This document shows positions 49,657 to 61,600 of a stretch of 64,000 bases of DNA, one piece after another. Every line of letters begins with the position of its first letter. Within the stretch, counting starts at the first letter, position 1. A program made the translations under genes and the position numbers. This DNA comes from TMED14 sp003507115. Lineage in GTDB: Bacteria > Bacteroidota > Bacteroidia > Flavobacteriales > Schleiferiaceae. Below the pieces are notes generated by a model that saw nothing but the letters and a program-made list of their open reading frames with translations, was not told the DNA's origin and ran no database searches. Where the stretch lies: contig CALSOH010000001.1 in NCBI GenBank assembly GCA_943787925.1, positions 701,609-765,608 on the forward strand. Direction: 5' to 3'.

Positions 49657-52600
49657 ATGACAAGGAACTTATGGCGGCCGTTTTTAACGGCCGCTTTCGT
49701 CCTTTATGGGTATGGGGTTTCGGCTCAGTGTAACTTGTATATAGGAAGTTCAGGAACGACAACGGCAACAATTTGCCAAAATCAAACGGTAACAATAACG
49801 GGAAATAGCATTTCTGGAGCCACATACTCATGGGAGGTTTCCAACGGTTCATCTTGGTCCTCGTTAACCGAAACCACAGAGAGTCTTACTATTCTAACTC
49901 CCCCTGGATCGAATATTACAAAATATTACAGACGAATTTCAACTGTTTCAGGAACTCCTTGTACTACAAATACTGTATCTGTATTCTGGCCAACCCATCC
50001 CACGGCTACCATAAGCGGTACCGCTTCTTTCTGTCAAGGAAGCTCTACCACACTCACCGCTTCATCCGGCGCCAACTACTCCTATGCCTGGACCGTACCC
50101 GCAGGTGCTACCGCTAGCACCAGCGCCTCTCAGACCGCCAACGTCGCCGGTGACTACAGCGTAATCATTACCAACACCTCTTCTGGCTGCTCTACAACCT
50201 CCGCTACCACTACCGTCACGCAGAACGCTAAGCCTTCCGCTCCTTCCGTTAGCGGCAACACCAGCATCTGTGCCTCCGGAGCCGGTACCACCTCTACCAC
50301 CCTGACCGCCAGCGGTAGCGGAACAGGAGCCACCTACTACTGGAACAGCGCTACCAGCGCTAGCTCAACCTATACCGCCAGCGCCGCCGGATCCTACAGC
50401 GTCGTCGCACAAAGCACCGCAGGGTGTAACTCCGATGCCACTACCGGATCCATCTTGGTCGCTACAACACCCGCACTCTCCGCGGCCATCACTTCTACGG
50501 CTACCGCCGTGTGTGGATCCAACACCGTCACCATTGCCGCCACACCGAGCACTTCCGCTTCTACCGGAACCTATACCTATTACTGGTCTACCGATGGAGG
50601 AACAACCTTCTCTACTACCGCGGGATCCAGCACCCTGAACGTCACTTCCGCCGGCAACTACGTAGCCAAGATTGTGGACCCAGGATCAAGCTGCTACGGA
50701 ACATCCTCAGCCGTCTCCGTCGCTTCCGCTACCGCTCCCACGGCTACCATAAGCGGTACCGCTTCTTTCTGTCAAGGAAGCTCTACCACACTCACCGCTT
50801 CATCCGGCGCCAACTACTCCTATGCCTGGACCGTACCCGCAGGTGCTACCGCTAGCACCAGCGCCTCTCAGACCGCCAACGTCGCCGGTGACTACAGCGT
50901 AATCATTACCAACACCTCTTCTGGCTGCTCTACAACCTCCGCTACCACTACCGTCACGCAGAACGCTAAGCCTTCCGCTCCTTCCGTTAGCGGCAACACC
51001 AGCATCTGTGCCTCCGGAGCCGGTACCACCTCTACCACCCTGACCGCCAGCGGTAGCGGAACAGGAGCCACCTACTACTGGAACAGCGCTACCAGCGCTA
51101 GCTCAACCTATACCGCCAGCGCCGCCGGATCCTACAGCGTCGTCGCACAAAGCACCGCAGGGTGTAACTCCGATGCCACTACCGGATCCATCTTGGTCGC
51201 TACAACACCCGCACTCTCCGCGGCCATCACTTCTACGGCTACCGCCGTGTGTGGATCCAACACCGTCACCATTGCCGCCACTCCGAGCACTTCCGCTTCT
51301 ACCGGAACCTATACCTATTACTGGTCTACCGATGGAGGAACAACCTTCTCTACTACCGCGGGATCCAGCACCCTGAACGTCACTTCCGCCGGCAACTACG
51401 TAGCCAAGATTGTGGACCCAGGATCAAGCTGCTACGGAACATCCTCAGCCGTCTCCGTCGCTTCCGCTACCGCTCCCACGGCTACCATAAGCGGTACCGC
51501 TTCTTTCTGTCAAGGAAGCTCTACCACACTCACCGCTTCATCCGGCGCCAACTACTCCTATGCCTGGACCGTACCCGCAGGTGCTACCGCTAGCACCAGC
51601 GCCTCTCAGACCGCCAACGTCGCCGGTGACTACAGCGTAATCATTACCAACACCTCTTCTGGCTGCTCTACAACCTCCGCTACCACTACCGTCACGCAGA
51701 ACGCTAAGCCTTCCGCTCCTTCCGTTAGCGGCAACACCAGCATCTGTGCCTCCGGAGCCGGTACCACCTCTACCACCCTGACCGCCAGCGGTAGCGGAAC
51801 AGGAGCCACCTACTACTGGAACAGCGCTACCAGCGCTAGCTCAACCTATACCGCCAGCGCCGCCGGATCCTACAGCGTCGTCGCACAAAGCACCGCAGGG
51901 TGTAACTCCGATGCCACTACCGGATCCATCTTGGTCGCTACAACACCCGCACTCTCCGCGGCCATCACTTCTACGGCTACCGCCGTGTGTGGATCCAACA
52001 CCGTCACCATTGCCGCCACTCCGAGCACTTCCGCTTCTACCGGAACCTATACCTATTACTGGTCTACCGATGGAGGAACAACCTTCTCTACTACCGCGGG
52101 ATCCAGCACCCTGAACGTCACTTCCGCCGGCAACTACGTAGCCAAGATTGTGGACCCAGGATCAAGCTGCTACGGAACATCCTCAGCCGTCTCCGTCGCT
52201 TCCGCTACCGCTCCCACGGCTACCATAAGCGGTACCGCTTCTTTCTGTCAAGGAAGCTCTACCACACTCACCGCTTCATCCGGCGCCAACTACTCCTATG
52301 CCTGGACCGTACCCGCAGGTGCTACCGCTAGCACCAGCGCCTCTCAGACCGCCAACGTCGCCGGTGACTACAGCGTAATCATTACCAACACCTCTTCTGG
52401 CTGCTCTACAACCTCCGCTACCACTACCGTCACGCAGAACGCTAAGCCTTCCGCTCCTTCCGTTAGCGGCAACACCAGCATCTGTGCCTCCGGAGCCGGT
52501 ACCACCTCTACCACCCTGACCGCCAGCGGTAGCGGAACAGGAGCCACCTACTACTGGAACAGCGCTACCAGCGCTAGCTCAACCTATACCGCCAGCGCCG

Positions 52601-55600
52601 CCGGATCCTACAGCGTCGTCGCACAAAGCACCGCAGGGTGTAACTCCGATGCCACTACCGGATCCATCTTGGTCGCTACAACACCCGCACTCTCCGCGGC
52701 CATCACTTCTACGGCTACCGCCGTGTGTGGATCCAACACCGTCACCATTGCCGCCACTCCGAGCACTTCCGCTTCTACCGGAACCTATACCTATTACTGG
52801 TCTACCGATGGAGGAACAACCTTCTCTACTACCGCGGGATCCAGCACCCTGAACGTCACTTCCGCCGGCAACTACGTAGCCAAGATTGTGGACCCAGGAT
52901 CAAGCTGCTACGGAACATCCTCAGCCGTCTCCGTCGCTTCCGCTACCGCTCCCACGGCTACCATAAGCGGTACCGCTTCTTTCTGTCAAGGAAGCTCTAC
53001 CACACTCACCGCTTCATCCGGCGCCAACTACTCCTATGCCTGGACCGTACCCGCAGGTGCTACCGCTAGCACCAGCGCCTCTCAGACCGCCAACGTCGCC
53101 GGTGACTACAGCGTAATCATTACCAACACCTCTTCTGGCTGCTCTACAACCTCCGCTACCACTACCGTCACGCAGAACGCTAAGCCTTCCGCTCCTTCCG
53201 TTAGCGGCAACACCAGCATCTGTGCCTCCGGAGCCGGTACCACCTCTACCACCCTGACCGCCAGCGGTAGCGGAACAGGAGCCACCTACTACTGGAACAG
53301 CGCTACCAGCGCTAGCTCAACCTATACCGCCAGCGCCGCCGGATCCTACAGCGTCGTCGCACAAAGCACCGCAGGGTGTAACTCCGATGCCACTACCGGA
53401 TCCATCTTGGTCGCTACAACACCCGCACTCTCCGCGGCCATCACTTCTACGGCTACCGCCGTGTGTGGATCCAACACCGTCACCATTGCCGCCACTCCGA
53501 GCACTTCCGCTTCTACCGGAACCTATACCTATTACTGGTCTACCGATGGAGGAACAACCTTCTCTACTACCGCGGGATCCAGCACCCTGAACGTCACTTC
53601 CGCCGGCAACTACGTAGCCAAGATTGTGGACCCAGGATCAAGCTGCTACGGAACATCCTCAGCCGTCTCCGTCGCTTCCGCTACCGCTCCCACGGCTACC
53701 ATAAGCGGTACCGCTTCTTTCTGTCAAGGAAGCTCTACCACACTCACCGCTTCATCCGGCGCCAACTACTCCTATGCCTGGACCGTACCCGCAGGTGCTA
53801 CCGCTAGCACCAGCGCCTCTCAGACCGCCAACGTCGCCGGTGACTACAGCGTAATCATTACCAACACCTCTTCTGGCTGCTCTACAACCTCCGCTACCAC
53901 TACCGTCACGCAGAACGCTAAGCCTTCCGCTCCTTCCGTTAGCGGCAACACCAGCATCTGTGCCTCCGGAGCCGGTACCACCTCTACCACCCTGACCGCC
54001 AGCGGTAGCGGAACAGGAGCCACCTACTACTGGAACAGCGCTACCAGCGCTAGCTCAACCTATACCGCCAGCGCCGCCGGATCCTACAGCGTCGTCGCAC
54101 AAAGCACCGCAGGGTGTAACTCCGATGCCACTACCGGATCCATCTTGGTCGCTACAACACCCGCACTCTCCGCGGCCATCACTTCTACGGCTACCGCCGT
54201 GTGTGGATCCAACACCGTCACCATTGCCGCCACTCCGAGCACTTCCGCTTCTACCGGAACCTATACCTATTACTGGTCTACCGATGGAGGAACAACCTTC
54301 TCTACTACCGCGGGATCCAGCACCCTGAACGTCACTTCCGCCGGCAACTACGTAGCCAAGATTGTGGACCCAGGATCAAGCTGCTACGGAACATCCTCAG
54401 CCGTCTCCGTCGCTTCCGCTACCGCTCCCACGGCTACCATAAGCGGTACCGCTTCTTTCTGTCAAGGAAGCTCTACCACACTCACCGCTTCATCCGGCGC
54501 CAACTACTCCTATGCCTGGACCGTACCCGCAGGTGCTACCGCTAGCACCAGCGCCTCTCAGACCGCCAACGTCGCCGGTGACTACAGCGTAATCATTACC
54601 AACACCTCTTCTGGCTGCTCTACAACCTCCGCTACCACTACCGTCACGCAGAACGCTAAGCCTTCCGCTCCTTCCGTTAGCGGCAACACCAGCATCTGTG
54701 CCTCCGGAGCCGGTACCACCTCTACCACCCTGACCGCCAGCGGTAGCGGAACAGGAGCCACCTACTACTGGAACAGCGCTACCAGCGCTAGCTCAACCTA
54801 TACCGCCAGCGCCGCCGGATCCTACAGCGTCGTCGCACAAAGCACCGCAGGGTGTAACTCCGATGCCACTACCGGATCCATCTTGGTCGCTACAACACCC
54901 GCACTCTCCGCGGCCATCACTTCTACGGCTACCGCCGTGTGTGGATCCAACACCGTCACCATTGCCGCCACTCCGAGCACTTCCGCTTCTACCGGAACCT
55001 ATACCTATTACTGGTCTACCGATGGAGGAACAACCTTCTCTACTACCGCGGGATCCAGCACCCTGAACGTCACTTCCGCCGGCAACTACGTAGCCAAGAT
55101 TGTGGACCCAGGATCAAGCTGCTACGGAACATCCTCAGCCGTCTCCGTCGCTTCCGCTACCGCTCCCACGGCTACCATAAGCGGTACCGCTTCTTTCTGT
55201 CAAGGAAGCTCTACCACACTCACCGCTTCATCCGGCGCCAACTACTCCTATGCCTGGACCGTACCCGCAGGTGCTACCGCTAGCACCAGCGCCTCTCAGA
55301 CCGCCAACGTCGCCGGTGACTACAGCGTAATCATTACCAACACCTCTTCTGGCTGCTCTACAACCTCCGCTACCACTACCGTCACGCAGAACGCTAAGCC
55401 TTCCGCTCCTTCCGTTAGCGGCAACACCAGCATCTGTGCCTCCGGAGCCGGTACCACCTCTACCACCCTGACCGCCAGCGGTAGCGGAACAGGAGCCACC
55501 TACTACTGGAACAGCGCTACCAGCGCTAGCTCAACCTATACCGCCAGCGCCGCCGGATCCTACAGCGTCGTCGCACAAAGCACCGCAGGGTGTAACTCCG

Positions 55601-58600
55601 ATGCCACTACCGGATCCATCTTGGTCGCTACAACACCCGCACTCTCCGCGGCCATCACTTCTACGGCTACCGCCGTGTGTGGATCCAACACCGTCACCAT
55701 TGCCGCCACTCCGAGCACTTCCGCTTCTACCGGAACCTATACCTATTACTGGTCTACCGATGGAGGAACAACCTTCTCTACTACCGCGGGATCCAGCACC
55801 CTGAACGTCACTTCCGCCGGCAACTACGTAGCCAAGATTGTGGACCCAGGATCAAGCTGCTACGGAACATCCTCAGCCGTCTCCGTCGCTTCCGCTACCG
55901 CTCCCACGGCTACCATAAGCGGTACCGCTTCTTTCTGTCAAGGAAGCTCTACCACACTCACCGCTTCATCCGGCGCCAACTACTCCTATGCCTGGACCGT
56001 ACCCGCAGGTGCTACCGCTAGCACCAGCGCCTCTCAGACCGCCAACGTCGCCGGTGACTACAGCGTAATCATTACCAACACCTCTTCTGGCTGCTCTACA
56101 ACCTCCGCTACCACTACCGTCACGCAGAACGCTAAGCCTTCCGCTCCTTCCGTTAGCGGCAACACCAGCATCTGTGCCTCCGGAGCCGGTACCACCTCTA
56201 CCACCCTGACCGCCAGCGGTAGCGGAACAGGAGCCACCTACTACTGGAACAGCGCTACCAGCGCTAGCTCAACCTATACCGCCAGCGCCGCCGGATCCTA
56301 CAGCGTCGTCGCACAAAGCACCGCAGGGTGTAACTCCGATGCCACTACCGGATCCATCTTGGTCGCTACAACACCCGCACTCTCCGCGGCCATCACTTCT
56401 ACGGCTACCGCCGTGTGTGGATCCAACACCGTCACCATTGCCGCCACACCGAGCACTTCCGCTTCTACCGGAACCTATACCTATTACTGGTCTACCGATG
56501 GAGGAACAACCTTCTCTACTACCGCGGGATCCAGCACCCTGAACGTCACTTCCGCCGGCAACTACGTAGCCAAGATTGTGGACCCAGGATCAAGCTGCTA
56601 CGGAACATCCTCAGCCGTCTCCGTCGCTTCCGCTACCGCTCCCACGGCTACCATAAGCGGTACCGCTTCTTTCTGTCAAGGAAGCTCTACCACACTCACC
56701 GCTTCATCCGGCGCCAACTACTCCTATGCCTGGACCGTACCCGCAGGTGCTACCGCTAGCACCAGCGCCTCTCAGACCGCCAACGTCGCCGGTGACTACA
56801 GCGTAATCATTACCAACACCTCTTCTGGCTGCTCTACAACCTCCGCTACCACTACCGTCACGCAGAACGCTAAGCCTTCCGCTCCTTCCGTTAGCGGCAA
56901 CACCAGCATCTGTGCCTCCGGAGCCGGTACCACCTCTACCACCCTGACCGCCAGCGGTAGCGGAACAGGAGCCACCTACTACTGGAACAGCGCTACCAGC
57001 GCTAGCTCAACCTATACCGCCAGCGCCGCCGGATCCTACAGCGTCGTCGCACAAAGCACCGCAGGGTGTAACTCCGATGCCACTACCGGATCCATCTTGG
57101 TCGCTACAACACCCGCACTCTCCGCGGCCATCACTTCTACGGCTACCGCCGTGTGTGGATCCAACACCGTCACCATTGCCGCCACTCCGAGCACTTCCGC
57201 TTCTACCGGAACCTATACCTATTACTGGTCTACCGATGGAGGAACAACCTTCTCTACTACCGCGGGATCCAGCACCCTGAACGTCACTTCCGCCGGCAAC
57301 TACGTAGCCAAGATTGTGGACCCAGGATCAAGCTGCTACGGAACATCCTCAGCCGTCTCCGTCGCTTCCGCTACCGCTCCCACGGCTACCATAAGCGGTA
57401 CCGCTTCTTTCTGTCAAGGAAGCTCTACCACACTCACCGCTTCATCCGGCGCCAACTACTCCTATGCCTGGACCGTACCCGCAGGTGCTACCGCTAGCAC
57501 CAGCGCCTCTCAGACCGCCAACGTCGCCGGTGACTACAGCGTAATCATTACCAACACCTCTTCTGGCTGCTCTACAACCTCCGCTACCACTACCGTCACG
57601 CAGAACGCTAAGCCTTCCGCTCCTTCCGTTAGCGGCAACACCAGCATCTGTGCCTCCGGAGCCGGTACCACCTCTACCACCCTGACCGCCAGCGGTAGCG
57701 GAACAGGAGCCACCTACTACTGGAACAGCGCTACCAGCGCTAGCTCAACCTATACCGCCAGCGCCGCCGGATCCTACAGCGTCGTCGCACAAAGCACCGC
57801 AGGGTGTAACTCCGATGCCACTACCGGATCCATCTTGGTCGCTACAACACCCGCACTCTCCGCGGCCATCACTTCTACGGCTACCGCCGTGTGTGGATCC
57901 AACACCGTCACCATTGCCGCCACTCCGAGCACTTCCGCTTCTACCGGAACCTATACCTATTACTGGTCTACCGATGGAGGAACAACCTTCTCTACTACCG
58001 CGGGATCCAGCACCCTGAACGTCACTTCCGCCGGCAACTACGTAGCCAAGATTGTGGACCCAGGATCAAGCTGCTACGGAACATCCTCAGCCGTCTCCGT
58101 CGCTTCCGCTACCGCTCCCACGGCTACCATAAGCGGTACCGCTTCTTTCTGTCAAGGAAGCTCTACCACACTCACCGCTTCATCCGGCGCCAACTACTCC
58201 TATGCCTGGACCGTACCCGCAGGTGCTACCGCTAGCACCAGCGCCTCTCAGACCGCCAACGTCGCCGGTGACTACAGCGTAATCATTACCAACACCTCTT
58301 CTGGCTGCTCTACAACCTCCGCTACCACTACCGTCACGCAGAACGCTAAGCCTTCCGCTCCTTCCGTTAGCGGCAACACCAGCATCTGTGCCTCCGGAGC
58401 CGGTACCACCTCTACCACCCTGACCGCCAGCGGTAGCGGAACAGGAGCCACCTACTACTGGAACAGCGCTACCAGCGCTAGCTCAACCTATACCGCCAGC
58501 GCCGCCGGATCCTACAGCGTCGTCGCACAAAGCACCGCAGGGTGTAACTCCGATGCCACTACCGGATCCATCTTGGTCGCTACAACACCCGCACTCTCCG

Positions 58601-61600
58601 CGGCCATCACTTCTACGGCTACCGCCGTGTGTGGATCCAACACCGTCACCATTGCCGCCACTCCGAGCACTTCCGCTTCTACCGGAACCTATACCTATTA
58701 CTGGTCTACCGATGGAGGAACAACCTTCTCTACTACCGCGGGATCCAGCACCCTGAACGTCACTTCCGCCGGCAACTACGTAGCCAAGATTGTGGACCCA
58801 GGATCAAGCTGCTACGGAACATCCTCAGCCGTCTCCGTCGCTTCCGCTACCGCTCCCACGGCTACCATAAGCGGTACCGCTTCTTTCTGTCAAGGAAGCT
58901 CTACCACACTCACCGCTTCATCCGGCGCCAACTACTCCTATGCCTGGACCGTACCCGCAGGTGCTACCGCTAGCACCAGCGCCTCTCAGACCGCCAACGT
59001 CGCCGGTGACTACAGCGTAATCATTACCAACACCTCTTCTGGCTGCTCTACAACCTCCGCTACCACTACCGTCACGCAGAACGCTAAGCCTTCCGCTCCT
59101 TCCGTTAGCGGCAACACCAGCATCTGTGCCTCCGGAGCCGGTACCACCTCTACCACCCTGACCGCCAGCGGTAGCGGAACAGGAGCCACCTACTACTGGA
59201 ACAGCGCTACCAGCGCTAGCTCAACCTATACCGCCAGCGCCGCCGGATCCTACAGCGTCGTCGCACAAAGCACCGCAGGGTGTAACTCCGATGCCACTAC
59301 CGGATCCATCTTGGTCGCTACAACGCCCGCACTCTCCGCGGCCATCACTTCTACGGCTACCGCCGTGTGTGGATCCAACACCGTCACCATTGCCGCCACT
59401 CCGAGCACTTCCGCTTCTACCGGAACCTATACCTATTACTGGTCTACCGATGGAGGAACAACCTTCTCTACTACCGCGGGATCCAGCACCCTGAACGTCA
59501 CTTCCGCCGGCAACTACGTAGCCAAGATTGTGGACCCAGGATCAAGCTGCTACGGAACATCCTCAGCCGTCTCCGTCGCTTCCGCTACCGCTCCCACGGC
59601 TACCATAAGCGGTACCGCTTCTTTCTGTCAAGGAAGCTCTACCACACTCACCGCTTCATCCGGCGCCAACTACTCCTATGCCTGGACCGTACCCGCAGGT
59701 GCTACCGCTAGCACCAGCGCCTCTCAGACCGCCAACGTCGCCGGTGACTACAGCGTAATCATTACCAACACCTCTTCTGGCTGCTCTACAACCTCCGCTA
59801 CCACTACCGTCACGCAGAACGCTAAGCCTTCCGCTCCTTCCGTTAGCGGCAACACCAGCATCTGTGCCTCCGGAGCCGGTACCACCTCTACCACCCTGAC
59901 CGCCAGCGGTAGCGGAACAGGAGCCACCTACTACTGGAACAGCGCTACCAGCGCTAGCTCAACCTATACCGCCAGCGCCGCCGGATCCTACAGCGTCGTC
60001 GCACAAAGCACCGCAGGGTGTAACTCCGATGCCACTACCGGATCCATCTTGGTCGCTACAACGCCCGCACTCTCCGCGGCCATCACTTCTACGGCTACCG
60101 CCGTGTGTGGATCCAACACCGTCACCATTGCCGCCACTCCGAGCACTTCCGCTTCTACCGGAACCTATACCTATTACTGGTCTACCGATGGAGGAACAAC
60201 CTTCTCTACTACCGCGGGATCCAGCACCCTGAACGTCACTTCCGCCGGCAACTACGTAGCCAAGATTGTGGACCCAGGATCAAGCTGCTACGGAACATCC
60301 TCAGCCGTCTCCGTCGCTTCCGCTACCGCTCCCACGGCTACCATAAGCGGTACCGCTTCTTTCTGTCAAGGAAGCTCTACCACACTCACCGCTTCATCCG
60401 GCGCCAACTACTCCTATGCCTGGACCGTACCCGCAGGTGCTACCGCTAGCACCAGCGCCTCTCAGACCGCCAACGTCGCCGGTGACTACAGCGTAATCAT
60501 TACCAACACCTCTTCTGGCTGCTCTACAACCTCCGCTACCACTACCGTCACGCAGAACGCTAAGCCTTCCGCTCCTTCCGTTAGCGGCAACACCAGCATC
60601 TGTGCCTCCGGAGCCGGTACCACCTCTACCACCCTGACCGCCAGCGGTAGCGGAACAGGAGCCACCTACTACTGGAACAGCGCTACCAGCGCTAGCTCAA
60701 CCTATACCGCCAGCGCCGCCGGATCCTACAGCGTCGTCGCACAAAGCACCGCAGGGTGTAACTCCGATGCCACTACCGGATCCATCTTGGTCGCTACAAC
60801 GCCCGCACTCTCCGCGGCCATCACTTCTACGGCTACCGCCGCGTGTGGATCCAACACCGTCACCATTGCCGCCACTCCGAGCACTTCCGCTTCTACCGGA
60901 ACCTATACCTATTACTGGTCTACCGATGGAGGAACAACCTTCTCTACTACCGCGGGATCCAGCACCCTGAACGTCACTTCCGCCGGCAACTACGTAGCCA
61001 AGATTGTGGACCCAGGATCAAGCTGCTACGGAACATCCTCAGCCGTCTCCGTCGCTTCCGCTACCGCTCCCACGGCTACCATAAGCGGTACCGCTTCTTT
61101 CTGTCAAGGAAGCTCTACCACACTCACCGCTTCATCCGGCGCCAACTACTCCTATGCCTGGACCGTACCCGCAGGTGCTACCGCTAGCACCAGCGCCTCT
61201 CAGACCGCCAACGTCGCCGGTGACTACAGCGTAATCATTACCAACACCTCTTCTGGCTGCTCTACAACCTCCGCTACCACTACCGTCACGCAGAACGCTA
61301 AGCCTTCCGCTCCTTCCGTTAGCGGCAACACCAGCATCTGTGCCTCCGGAGCCGGTACCACCTCTACCACCCTGACCGCCAGCGGTAGCGGAACAGGAGC
61401 CACCTACTACTGGAACAGCGCTACCAGCGCTAGCTCAACCTATACCGCCAGCGCCGCCGGATCCTACAGCGTCGTCGCACAAAGCACCGCAGGGTGTAAC
61501 TCCGATGCCACTACCGGATCCATCTTGGTCGCTACAACGCCCGTGGTAACAACCGCTATTAGTTCAACAGCACAAGCTGTAAGCGGAAGTAATACCGTAG

